In this document: in pieces, positions 1 to 10,778 of the stretch | Layout: each line of letters starts with the position of its first letter | Numbering within the stretch: the first letter of the stretch is position 1 | NCBI RefSeq assembly: GCF_000002235.5 | Contig: NW_022145596.1 | Span: 27,073,299-27,137,298, forward strand | DNA length: 64,000 bases | Source of the DNA: Strongylocentrotus purpuratus | Taxonomy: Eukaryota > Echinodermata > Echinoidea > Camarodonta > Strongylocentrotidae | Direction of reading: 5' to 3' | The notes under the pieces: generated by a model | What the model was told of the DNA's origin: nothing | The model's database searches: none | What the model saw: only the letters and a program-made list of their open reading frames with translations | Position numbers and translations under genes: made by a program

Positions 1-140
1 GTAAATTATCATACATCTAATGAAAGAGCGTTCTATCCCAAATCATTTAGTATCATAAATGAGTGGTATGTGTTCACGCTTGAATGAACAGGTCATCTAT
101 TAATTGTAATTGTAATTAAGTTATGGGACACACTGTATAG
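1..140. mobile_element. Terminal fragment of a repeat related to the 1.8-2.7 kb foldback element
   Basis: The sequence at 100-137 (AATTGTAATTAAGTTATGGGACACACTGTAT) parallels the right end of the foldback element. The window opens inside this copy, so its other end is not visible. Confidence 0.5.
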
Positions 141-895
141 GTTATTTCATTCATATTTTTCTTACAGATTTGACGCATAACATGGGCATAACAACCTAAA
201 TACAATAACATTCAGATAGAGAAACAGAGAAATATTCACAAATATCTTTCAAACGTACATAAACAAGTCTGAAATATTCTCAACATGTGAAACTGCAATT
301 CATATTATATCGTAATATTTAAGTGTTATGATCAATTCAGAAAATCATGATCATACATGTATGTAATGAGATGTCTTTCCATTTGTGTCAGGGAGTGATA
401 AGAAAATTTGGCCATCAGTGCTCCAGTATGATAGTATCACAGAACTTTCTCTTGATTTTGCATTGCCTGATTTGGTGGGCTTGTGTAAAGTCTTCTCAGT
501 TGTATACTATATTTCTTCCCTTGCTTTGCAGGCACGAAAATATTTCAGAAGGTGAAGGCATAGGAATTCAATTAGTTGACAATTTCATGGTTAAAAATAA
601 AAGATTAACAAGTTAAAAGTATGCCAAGCTCAAACCACTATGCACCATGCAGCCCTAGCAATGACTTACATGCAGCAGAAATGTTAATACTAGCATTAAC
701 TGTTGGCTACAATTGATTGAATTCAACAGTTACAAGGATGATTTTTGTGGCCAGGTTATTTCTAATATAAATCATGGTTTTCTGGGGGAATATATGATCT
801 AAATAAGACTTATATCAAACAACATGAATCACCTAATGAAATCATTCATAATTTGCCCATGCCTGACAGAAAGCAGAGATATTTTTGCATTCAAA

Positions 896-1339
896 GACCC
901 CGTTCTCATTCACTTCGTTGGAGCGGTCTAACTAAGACCCGTTCCTCAGGAGCGGTTCTTAGGTGAGTGAGAACGGTCAAAGTGGTCCAGGAAGTGGACT
1001 TCTGGACCGCTCCAGAAGACCACCTCCGGAGGTGGTCTTGAGGAACGGGTCTTATTAAGAGCGGTTTGGATCGCTCTAACGTGCAATGTGAACGGAAGCG
1101 TACTTTGAGCGGAAGTGAGTTAGTGACGTTCCGTGCGAAACATATAGTACGGTACATACGGTTTGTATTCCGCGCGCGAAAAAATGGACCTGCTGAACTG
1201 AGCTGCCATAGCGACAAGACCACTTTGACTCGTGGAGCGGTTTGAGCCATAAAAAACTGCTCGGAGTGTGAACGCTCGCAAACCGTTCCTCTGGAGCGGT
1301 CTAACTAAGACCACTTTCAAAGTGAGTGAGAACGGGGTC
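896..1339. mobile_element. Inverted-repeat MITE, ~445 bp
   Basis: The ends GACCCCGTTCTCATTCAC and GTGAGTGAGAACGGGGTC are inverted copies. Subterminal GAGCGGTCTAACTAAGACC also occurs near both ends in the same orientation. An exact 24-bp palindrome centred on CCTCCGGAGG lies at 1015-1038. The open frames here are antisense readings of this element. Superfamily not assigned. Confidence 0.75.
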
Positions 1340-1840
1340 AAATATAGCCAAAAATAAGGAAGCAGAAACATGATAAATATTACCTCTTGTATACAGGTAT
1401 ACAAGAGAGTAAATAATATTGTACTATAGATCCTTCTTTGAAATCACATCTCTGGCCTATCCCATTTCAGACTAACCAAGTATAATAGGCAAATTATGAG
1501 AAAATTTCAATGTTTTACATTTTTTTAAAGAAAAAAATTAAGACACAATTATTCATGAATTAACTATAGTAAACTGAGTAAAGTTAAACTGGCCTTCATA
1601 TGGCACAAACAAAGGGGTAAAAGGGAATTTTGTTCTAAATCAAAGACAGGTACATGTACATCATATTAGCCTTTACTAGTGTTCTTGATAAACATGATTT
1701 TGCCATAAAATAGGTTACCTTTTCACACATGTTATTTTTCTATAATCTACAAGAGAGGGTCTTGCAAGGGAGGAAACAAGATAGTAACATTTCAAAGCCC
1801 CACTGCACTACTTATAAGTTATAGCTGCTTGCGCCCTCTA

Positions 1841-2701
1841 CAGTGCGTCCCAGAAAAACGAAACCGAGACTTATCGATGTTTTATCATAACTTAATCACA
1901 TTTATAATTAATAAATGACACATATTTGGAAAGCTTAGATCCTCCTCTTTCATTTGATGCAACTCATTATGATGCATATTTCACGCATGAGTGATTAAAA
2001 TCAATTTGAAGAGTGACAGGCGGTATCTAAATTTCAAAGAGAAAATCACATTTCTAGAAAGTGAGGTTTCTGCCCTTTCATATGACACCTCAATCAGGAA
2101 AAATGAGCAAGGAATGACAAAGTTCTGTTTGTTTAAAGTAGCCCTTACATTTTCATAATTTTAGCAAACAAATTTGTTTTCACCGGCTGCCTGCTGTAGC
2201 AAAAAGCAGAATTGACAAAAGACGTAACTCCGTTTCTTTTACAATCAGCCATGCATGAAGTCTTTCGTCTACGGCTAATTGTCAACGAAACAGAGTTAAG
2301 TCTTTAGTTAATTTCGTTTGTTGATACGGCAGGCAGCCAGTGAAAACGAATTTGTTTAATAAAATTATGGAAATGCAAGCACTACTTTAAACAAACAGAA
2401 CTTTGTTATTCCTAGCTCATTTTTCCTGACTGAGGTGTCATATGAAAAGGCAGAAACTCAACTTTCTAGAAATGTGATTTTCTCTTTGAAATTCAGATAT
2501 CGTCCGCCAAATGACTTTTTGTTTTCCTCTTTTCAAATTGATTTTAATCACTCATGCGTGAAATATGCATTATATGAGTTGCACCAAATGAAAGAGGAGG
2601 ATTTAAGCTTTACAAATATGTGTCATTTATCAATTATAATTGTGATTAAGTTATGATAAAACATTGATAATTCTTGGTTTTGTTTTTTCTGGGACGCACT
2701 G
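1841..2701. mobile_element. Foldback MITE with ~400-bp arms and TA target duplication
   Basis: Two arms of about 400 bp are inverted around a short centre near 2270. The ends are CAGTGCGTCCCAGAAAAA and the inverse TTCTGGGACGCACTG, each flanked by TA. That suggests a Tc1/mariner-mobilised non-autonomous element. The arms differ at scattered bases, so it is not recent. The small frames inside it are arm sequence. Confidence 0.8.
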
Positions 2702-3014
2702 TATATAGCAAACAAAATTAATCCAAGTCCTATCCGCACCTCCATTAAAACCCAGAAGAGTATTTTGGAGGACCAACCAACCAAGTAACAATGTCTAATC
2801 GGTGACCATTGGTCCCCCATGATCCTCTATTTCTTATGTTAATTGAGAGCTGATTTGATGAGATAACCCCCTGTCAGTGGCCATGCAGGGAGGTCTAATC
2901 CTTCCTGGCCAGTGGGGCTTTAAGAGTGCTCCTGGAAGTGATTTGGTATTGCACATATATTGCACAGCAAGCAAAGTACACAGATGAATTTTTGTTGTTG
3001 AAATATAAGCTTAC

Positions 3015-3041
3015 CTTTCATTCTCTTTGATGGCGGTTGTT
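3015..3041 (-). other. Possible 27-nt micro-exon (minus strand)
   Basis: A good acceptor (GCGTTCTTTCAG) and donor (GTAAGC) bracket 27 nt whose best frame reads QPPSKRMK, a basic nuclear-localisation-like string. No neighbouring exon of such a gene was found in the window. It could be chance. Confidence 0.22.
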
Positions 3042-3804
3042 CTGAAAGAACGCATGCAAAATCAATCAAGCAAAATTAAATTATATGCAATGGAACAGAA
3101 TTCCTAATTATAATGATTTCAGGCCAACAAGGCAACATGAATATCTAGTTAACAAACAAGTACGACAATACTCTGTTAGATAACCCTGTAAGTTGGGGCT
3201 TTGATCGGATCGGAAGATTGGAGCGACACCCTCGCACCTGTGATCGGTAGCAATTTTGTTTTCTTTTTCTTTTAATGCCGAAAATTTTCAAGTCTTGGGC
3301 TATCTAATGCTTTAAAAAATGCATAGCTGGGATTATTTTGTCATTTGGAGTTGGTGTAGACCATGTTTGTTGATATTTAGTGCCTTTGCATGACTTTGAA
3401 ATTCAGAGAAGAGGCAAAACATGCGGGCCACCATCTTGGATTATAATGCATGCCTACATTATAATCTTTGCAGAAGTCGACCACCTGTTACAATATGTAA
3501 TACAATAGCAACATACAAGTTGATATGTCAGACATGCTGTAGCATGTATGTTACATGCCACTTTCTCAAGTTAGCTCATTGATGACTGATGACAGATGAT
3601 GTCACAAGGGAAATCAGATCTGGAGGATTTAGGGGTAGAGCTTAGCCTAGCAAGATTGAAAAACAAATATTTCAAAAAATATTCAAAACTCTATGAAACA
3701 AATTCAGTAGTTTACATATCAAAATATGTATGAGATTATGCAGGACTGTCGGAATACACTTGTACTATTTATTTGTAGGTGTATTTCAATGTCATGGGCC
3801 CTTT

Positions 3805-3990
3805 AAGTCTTTGTTTTTAGGAAAAACACTCCGAAAAAGATAAGAAAATTGACACGAAACAGGTAACAAACATATCAACTTTTAAATCATGACCTTTATT
3901 TGGACATTTGATATTTACTTCATTTTGGGTATGTGTTAGTTGGGTATCTCCACGCCGGAGTTACGGGTAAAATTTTAGGCGCTAGTGTAC
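3805..3990 (-). repeat. Dispersed repeat family A, inverted copy
   Basis: Contains GTATCTCCACGCCGGAGTTAC and, in reverse, GGAGTGTTTTT...AAACAAAGACTT. The same words occur at 13015-13320 and 45170-45355 in the opposite orientation. All three copies border the word GGCGCTAGT or a close variant. Confidence 0.6.
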
Positions 3991-3999
3991 TTTGTATCC

Positions 4000-4460
4000 A
4001 TTTTTTTTAGCAGTTTCATATCCATTCTTAGCAAAGGAATTTTAGCCCAATTTTTTACTAATTTTAATCATAATCATATATCACATTTTCCACCTGAATT
4101 AGGATCACATCCGACATCGGGAAGCCTCCGTTTAGGGCTTCGATGTCAACGTCGTCGCTCAGTACCGTCTCTACGCTATAGCTCTGCACCTCAAACTGAA
4201 GCTATAAAGTATCAGTTCAAAATTAAGCAAACTGCTCGTATGGTTTATGGTATTACGCGCATGCACGATACCATAAACCATACGAGAAGTTTGGATAGAC
4301 TTTTAAAAAGTTGTAATGTAAGACTTCTGAACTAGCGCCTCATTTTCAACCGCGACAACGATCACTGATTATTGTAGGATCGCATATGCTTCCATAGACC
4401 GAATTTTTCTGTCTCTTTCGTTCGTTAGCCTCTGATTCGGGTAAGGTCGGCTCTCTCTTT
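4000..4460. repeat. Foldback repeat B, copy 1
   Basis: The phrase from AGCAGTTTCATATCCATTC through ATCCGACATCGGGAAGCCTC is shared with 11910-12190. It ends in a hairpin of CTCGTATGGTTTATGGTATT against its inverse at about 4234-4285. The segment at 4395-4455 is the inverse of 12267-12335. Confidence 0.65.
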
Positions 4461-5159
4461 AGAGACAGAACAGCCCTATACACTGTAGTGGACGCGCGTT
4501 TGTGTAAAGAAACGTTACACAAAACTTGGCCAAACTTGATCCCTAATTTTGATATTTTGCCGGACACGAAGCAAATATATCGTTTATCCATGTACAATGA
4601 GTTTACGAGCACCCATTGGGTGATCAATCTAGCAAAAAAAATCCCAAGTAACGCCCCCGGGCGCTGATCCAATCAGAAAATTGATGCGTAAATCAGGTTG
4701 ACCTTAGTTTGACTTGGGCGGCTACTTTGCTCTTCCGTTCGGGCGTCCGATCGACTCCTCGGTTTTCCGAACGATTCCTCGGTTAGGTTTTTCGGGTTTC
4801 GGATAATACCGACAAGTTTAATGACCGTGGGAAAGCGAGCCAAGTTATGCGCATTGTGGCATGATTTGAGTTCATGGAAAGTTCAACTGCGCGTGCCTCG
4901 CCAGCTCAAGGAATGCAGTCTAGTCATTGGTGTTATAATTAGCATTGGCGAAATGAAAATCATAATCTAATGGAGGAGATTAATTATGTGCAATATTAAT
5001 TGTCATGATGATTGGCACAGCAGGTTCTTCCATTCATTCATATTTTGATGTTGCATGTACTTTTATCCTTCCTCTCACTCTCTCATCCCTTTTCTCTATC
5101 TGAACTTGCTACTTTTCAGATTTTCCTTTTCTTCTTCAGTTCTGGTCTTTCCTCTCTAT

Positions 5160-5194
5160 TTCTATTTCACTCCCACCCCCTGTCTCTCTGTCTG

Positions 5195-5229
<35 letters not shown>

Positions 5230-5330
5230 TCTCTCTGCCTCTTCCTCTTTCTCCCTTCGTCTCTCCTTCATCCCCTCTGTTTCTCTCTCACACTTTCTGT
5301 CCCTCCCTCCTCCTCTCCACCTCTTTTCTC
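5160..5330. repeat. (TC)n pyrimidine-rich low-complexity tract
   Basis: A long CTCTCT run with flanking C/T-rich sequence. It accounts for the serine/leucine-rich frames here. Nothing else is supported between about 4720 and 5630. Confidence 0.9.
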
Positions 5331-5639
5331 TTATGATGATGTTTTACAGTACAACATTCTATAATTATATGTTATTTTTATCATATTTTGTGGGTTGCAC
5401 AGGAGCAGGGTCCACGTCCCGCAACCTGGGTGTCATGATTTCTTGAAGCCATGATAGCTGATGCTCCTACATGTATGTAAATACATACATGTATTAATAC
5501 ATTTAAATATCAATTTACCAATTAAAATGGAAAACAAGTTCATAAACATTAGACACGATTGTCGTAATGAGCTGTGCTGCTCATAATTAGGAAATGTATT
5601 AGTTGTACAAAGCAAAAGAGATGACTCAATGAGTGCGGA

Positions 5640-6458
5640 CAGGCGCGGATCCAGGGCGAACGGACTTTGCCGCCCCCCCCTCCCGCAAAAAGAGAGAGAG
5701 AGAGAAAGAAGGGAAAGAGGAGAGAAAGGGAAAGAAAGAAGAGGAAGAAGAAAAGAAAAAGGGGAAAGGAGATCGGGCGGCGAAAGGGCCTTGCCTCCCA
5801 GCTGTTACCTCCCCCTCCCCCCCCCCCCATCACAAAATAAGAGAGAAGGAAGGAAAGGGAAAGGAAAAAGAGGAGATAAAGGGAAAGAAAAAAAGAGAAA
5901 GAAGATAGTTAAGGTGTAGATTGGGGGGGGGGGGGCACTGTCGCACTGATGGGGGGGGGGGGTTGGGCTTGGGGAAGGGGGTGACAGATGCCCCCAAAAT
6001 ATAATTCAAACGTGGTTTATTTCTAATTCGATACCGGTGATTTACAAATATTACTAAAATGACATGATTTTCCTAGATTTTTTTATGAGTGTTGGGAAAT
6101 GGCAAATTCCTAAATAAGGAAAAAAGAATAGTGACCTGCCTTTGTCAAAAAATAATGAGGAGTCAAAATGTGCTCATCTGACCGTAATTAAAAGCCTATA
6201 TTCCCTGAGCTTCTGTGTGCTCCTCCCCTTGACCCCCGCCGGGGCTTCGACCCTAGACCCCACGCCAATTTACGTTACGTTGATCGTTTCTACCCCCCCC
6301 CCCCTCAAAAAAAAAAAACAAAACAAAAAACACCAACAACAACATCAACAATAACACGTTTTTGCTCATTTCGCCACTGCTGGGTCACCATTACGTACCA
6401 ATATTTGGCTTGCATAATTTCAAATCCCCCCCCCTAAGAAATTCTGGATCCGCGCCTG
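5640..6458. mobile_element. hAT-type MITE (~0.8 kb)
   Basis: Termini CAGGCGCGGATCCAG and the inverse CTGGATCCGCGCCTG are flanked by near-identical 8-bp duplications, AGTGCGGA (5632-5639) and AGTGTGGA (6459-6466). The interior is low-complexity purine, poly-G and poly-C sequence with no transposase. Confidence 0.82.
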
Positions 6459-6474
6459 AGTGTGGAGGTATATG

Positions 6475-6870
6475 TATGTATTGATTGATTGAGTTTTATT
6501 CGACAAGCTTCGAACATACAACATTATACAATAATAACAAATCAACAAGTCAGCTTGAACAGGATAACCCACGAGAGCTTATTTCCAGTGGGGTCCCTTA
6601 CAGACATGTATAAAATTAATAAGTAAAAATAGTCATATTTACAGACAGATAAGAAAAATAAAAGAATTACCTTTTAAAGATAATAATAATAACAACATTA
6701 AACTGATGATAGAAATGATAATAAGTACAAGAAGAAAAGGAAGAAGGAGAAGAAGAAAAAGAGGAGGAGGAAGAAGAAGAAAATAATGATGAATTAGTAG
6801 AATTTCTATAACGTACGAAAACATAAATATATACAAAATGAAAAAGTATGAACCGGCAGAAGAATACAAA
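6475..6870 (-). repeat. Retroposon tail-like dispersed repeat C, copy 1
   Basis: Begins with TGATTGATTGAG and TTTATTCGACAAGCTTC and runs through TTGAACAGGATAAC, TACAGACAG and a long purine tract. A homologous copy lies at 10140-10530. An (AATC)n end on the minus strand resembles the 3' tails of CR1/L2-like LINEs or their SINEs. No reverse transcriptase is present. Confidence 0.6.
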
Positions 6871-7199
6871 TTTCAATCACATGTCATTCACTTCTCCGAC
6901 TGTCAAGTATTAGGTATTCCTTTAATTTCCTCTTAAAATGAGCATAGTTTTTTTTTTAGCTTTGAAAATTGACATCCAACACAAGGCCCCCCCCCCCCGC
7001 TCTCTCTCTTTCTCTCTCCTTCTCTCTTTCTCTCTAATTATTTATCTCAATGTCATACCCCCTTTCCATCACATCTCACTCTGATCTAATATGAAATTGG
7101 ACTGAACAGGAAAAGAATGACCGCATCAAAGATGTATGCACTTACATAAGTTATACATTTAATGATACCCTCCGACATCTCTGAATAACATATTTGAAT

Positions 7200-7560
7200 A
7201 CATAGAGTAGAATAGAATAGAAATGGTTCTTATTAGAAAGATCATCGCAGCCAATGGCTGAATTGCGATCCATTTTACAAACATACAATTGCAATTTAAA
7301 TTGAAATAACACAAAATATGACATAAATCAAAAATCAAACATAGACCCCCGATAGGCATTTAAAAAGTCATTGATCAAATTCAATTTTTTGTTAAATAAA
7401 AGACAGAGAAAGAGAGAGGTGTAGAGGAGGGAGAGTTGGAGTGATGATAAAGAGAGAGAAAGAGAGGAAGAGAGGAAGAGAGAAAAAGAGAGAGAAAGAG
7501 AAGGGGGGACGAAAGAGTGAGACGGAAAGAGAGAGAGATATATATATACATTATGAATAT
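7200..7560. repeat. Dispersed repeat D, copy 1 (with (GA)n tract)
   Basis: GAATAGAATAGAAATGG, then AAAGATCATCGCAGCCAATG, GCTGAATTGCGATCCATTT and a GAGAGA-rich stretch. The same order recurs at 58815-59215. The simple-repeat head resembles a retroposon tail. Confidence 0.65.
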
Positions 7561-7909
7561 AATAAGCGATGACTGAAAGCATAACATTGATAATAATATG
7601 ATACTACACATACAAAAAAGAAATATTAAAAAAATAATTACCAAAAAAAAAAGCTGCCCCCAACCCCACTAATTTTTTTTTACCCCCCCCCCCCCAAAAA
7701 AAATGCAACATTGTTACTGAAAATAATTTGGGAAACTCAATTATATAATACTGTCAAACGATCAAAATCCTCTCAAGATTTAACCATTTTTATCAAATTT
7801 GTCAGTTTTGTTAGCAAGTATACTAACCTGCCTCTCATTTATGAAACTATTACTGATATGTTATTTTATTGTCATATTACAACTTTCCATTTCGGACTTG
7901 TATTTGCAT

Positions 7910-7990
7910 TTAATTATTTGACAGAGTGCTTTAATTATTTGACAGAGTGCTTTAATTATTTGACAAAGTGCTTATTATTTGACAAAGAAA
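7910..7990. repeat. Short tandem repeat, 22-bp unit, about four copies
   Basis: TTTGACAGAGTGCTTTAATTA is repeated with minor changes. It explains the repetitive NYLTECF frame. Confidence 0.85.
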
Positions 7991-8087
7991 TTAATGTAGG
8001 AATGGAGACCACCAAATCTCGGTTGAGCACCCTTCGGAGCTTAGTTAGTTCCTGGTGTGTTTTTACAAAACGCCGAAATCATATTGC

Positions 8088-8146
8088 CGTTTCCCCCAGG
8101 CCAGGCAATTTCCCCCAGGCCAGGCAGTTTCCCCCAGGCCAGGCCG
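8088..8146. repeat. Short tandem repeat, ~19-bp unit, three copies
   Basis: TTTCCCCCAGGCCAGGCA is repeated three times. Confidence 0.85.
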
Positions 8147-8639
8147 CGCAAACGCGTAACCATGGAAATACTACGAACGCTGACCACAACCAGTTCAAAG
8201 TACAACATATACGCAGTCACAATCAGACGTAAACACGGCGAACGATTTCATACGACACTCAGCTGTATGGTTCGGAATTATTACCGAACAAAGGAAGCAA
8301 ACTTCGGCTCTGACGCCCTAGCTGTCAATCATACAAAAATGGATACCAAAAACACTGAAATTTCAGGCTTTAAACAGGTGACGCACTTTACACATAGGTG
8401 ACGCACACATGGCGTTCCATACACATGCAAACGAAACGTGAACGGACATTTCAGGAAAAGAATCAAGTTTGTACCTTAAATATGACTTTTTTGATAATTT
8501 TTCTTAGTTAAGTAAGACTTATACTTAAGTGAAATACTTAAGTGAAATACTTAAGTGAAAAAATCATTAAAAATAGAGGGTTTGACTGAAATATCACAAT
8601 TTTGGTATTGAAAAAAACGGAAAATAGTATGCTCTCTCG

Positions 8640-8790
8640 TCGCACTCAAATTTGTAACGTTAAGCGAATGGCGGGTCTTTTACATCCAATCAGAAGGAAC
8701 AAGAACGTTGATTCGTGGGCGGGGCGCGGGCGGGTAATTCAAATGAGGCGGAGACCGATTAAACGTAACTGCGCAAGTGCTAAATGTAAG
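8640..8790. promoter_or_regulatory. GC-box / CCAAT-box cluster, promoter-like
   Basis: CCAATCAG at about 8687 and GGGCGGGGCGCGGGCGGG near 8718 lie in a short CpG-rich patch. No adjacent first exon was recognised on either strand, so it may be a promoter of a gene outside the window, or just repeat-derived sequence. Confidence 0.2.
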
Positions 8791-8997
8791 GAATATTGCT
8801 TCGTGCCGGATGCGTATCCGATGCATTTAAAGTCCTAAATTAGCTAAATGCTTAACTACTTCGGTTCCACTTACCAACTTGACTACTTAAATCCGTTTAA
8901 TGGTCCCTTTTCAAGAAATTATGGGTCAAGATCGACATCCATGAAGAAAATCTTGCAGCCGCGTCTCATTCCTTCTAGTCTACGCCGAAGGCAAAAT

Positions 8998-9071
8998 GGT
9001 TATAACGGAAATAGCCGACTGTGCATGTCATTACGAACTCGTAGCTCGTGCACAGTATTTCCGTTATAACC
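8998..9071. repeat. Hairpin-forming inverted repeat
   Basis: GGTTATAACGGAAATA at 8998 pairs with TATTTCCGTTATAACC ending near 9071, with further pairing of ACTGTGCATG and CGTGCACAGT inside. It is followed by the repeat-B word AGAGGCTAACGAA, so it is probably part of a mobile foldback family. Confidence 0.65.
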
Positions 9072-9625
9072 AAAATCCAAATCAGAGGCTAACGAACAAA
9101 AGAGACAGAAAAATTCGGTCTAATGCTTCCAATATGTTCATTTGCACAAAATTCATGACCTCATACCAAAAATTTTGTAGGTTGCCTTTAGATCTAACTA
9201 AAGTATAAACTGGTGTTGTCATTGGCATCAGCCATCACAATAATCCATTGTTAGATCTACAAGATTTATTGATAAAAATACTGTTGATGAATGTGTTTAA
9301 GACCCTACCTGCCATTTTAAAGGTGTTTTTCCGACCTAAATACTTGAACTTTGAAGTGTCCCAAATTGGCCAACCGATGCACCCTTGAAGTTGTGCTGCG
9401 CCGATTGAGTGAAATCCGAGATAAAGTGCTCCTTGCTGGCCCTGGCCCTAGGAAGGTTTGGTTGTTTGGATGCACTGTACCCTAGTCTTGCCTGTTCTAT
9501 ACTGCACGTGTGTCTGTGCATGCGCTGTGCAACACGTGTGTAACGCACACTACGCGCCATAGTAGTGTCAGGTGATCAAGAATACAGTAGTCTTTAACCA
9601 CAGACTAGCAATGGTAGTTTAGGCA

Positions 9626-9960
9626 TCAAGATTCAAGATTTATTTCTTTCTTTCCATGCACTGACATGAAAACAATACTCTCATGAACAGTAACAACAAA
9701 TTCATCGTCAATAAGAATAAAGCCATGAACAATAACAAGAAAGTTACAAAGACATTAAACATGTGGAAAAGAGGAGGTCTGTAATTTTTTTTTTTAAAGT
9801 GACTGAGGTCCCCTTTACAAGAACAAGAACAAGACAGATTTAAAAAAGAAGTATAGATTAATAATAAATTAGAATAGAATTGCAATAGAAATGGAAATGG
9901 AAATAAAAATAAAAATTGAAATGGTGAAGGTGAAGAAATGTACAATACGTACGGGTGGGG
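9626..9960 (-). repeat. Retroposon-tail-like sequence
   Basis: Starts with CAAGATTCAAGATTTATTTC, a tail type common at the 3' ends of invertebrate non-LTR elements (read on the minus strand), followed by A/G-rich sequence. No protein domain is visible. Confidence 0.4.
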
Positions 9961-10139
9961 CGGGGGTGGGTGGAACTAACAGTAGGCCTACTAATCTGAG
10001 TTACCTATGCTGAATATAAATCAATATCAGATCTATCACCAATTTATAGAATAATGACAATAGAACTATACAGAATCGAGGAAGGTGGATAAATGTACAA
10101 TACAGGGGGACAAACAATGCTAAATACCGATAGTGATAC

Positions 10140-10530
10140 AGATTGATTGATTGATTGATTTGTATTCGCCACTGCAGGCAAGCTTCCAATATATACAATA
10201 ATAACAGATCAAAATTAAGTCAGTTTGAACAGGATAACACACGAAAGCTCGAGAGTTTGTTTCCAGTAGCAGTAGGGTCCCCGGCATAAATGTACAAAAT
10301 TAATAAATTAAATAGTAATACTTACAGACAGATAGAAGAAGAAAAAAACTTATTAAAGATAAATAATGATGACTAATAATATTAATAACAACACGAAACT
10401 GATGATAGAAAAATAAGTACAAGAAGAAAAAGAAGAAGCAGAAGAAGAAAAAGAGGAGGAGGAGGAAGAAGAGGAAAATAATGATTAATATGTTGAATTT
10501 CTATAACGTACACAAACACAAGTATATACA
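10140..10530 (-). repeat. Retroposon tail-like dispersed repeat C, copy 2
   Basis: Starts with four GATT units, then GCAAGCTTCCAATATATACA, TTGAACAGGATAACACACGA and the same A/G-rich downstream sequence as the copy at 6.5 kb. It ends about 250 bp before the NXT start codon. Confidence 0.6.
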
Positions 10531-10639
10531 AATCTAATATTTTACTCCTATTGCTGTTACCGTACGTCGATCAGACACGTGCAAAATTTTCTTTCTCCTT
10601 TTCGATTGTACGATTTAGAGACACTATTTTCGGTGGCTA

Positions 10640-10778
10640 GCCTCCTCCTTATTGGTCGCCAGTTTCAACGAGCGACTTACTTATATTATATTGGTTGCTA
10701 GTTTCACTTTCTAGGAGACAGACGGAATCAATCTTAAGCTGTGTCCGGCTGATTGCGGCAGTTATTCCTGGCAAAATC
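10640..10778 (+). promoter_or_regulatory. Probable NXT promoter / 5' leader
   Basis: The stretch immediately upstream of the NXT start codon contains two ATTGG (inverted CCAAT) boxes, at about 10651 and 10690, inside an imperfectly repeated phrase (ATTGGTCGCC / ATTGGTTGCT followed by AGTTTCA). No TATA box is convincing. The transcription start is not determined. The promoter call rests on position and the paired CCAAT boxes only. Confidence 0.4.

Noticed and set aside
906-1404. Two overlapping minus-strand frames of about 100 codons
   Set aside because: Coincide with the inverted-repeat MITE at 896-1339; composition follows the GAGCGGTC words.
5012-5446. 144-codon Ser/Leu-rich open frame
   Set aside because: Reads through a (TC)n tract; alternative frames are equally open.
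5549-5919. Overlapping Arg/Lys/Glu-rich and Pro/Gly-rich frames on both strands
   Set aside because: Purine tracts and poly-G/poly-C inside an hAT MITE.
7711-8232. 173-codon open frame
   Set aside because: Crosses two unrelated short tandem repeats. No domain, no splice context.
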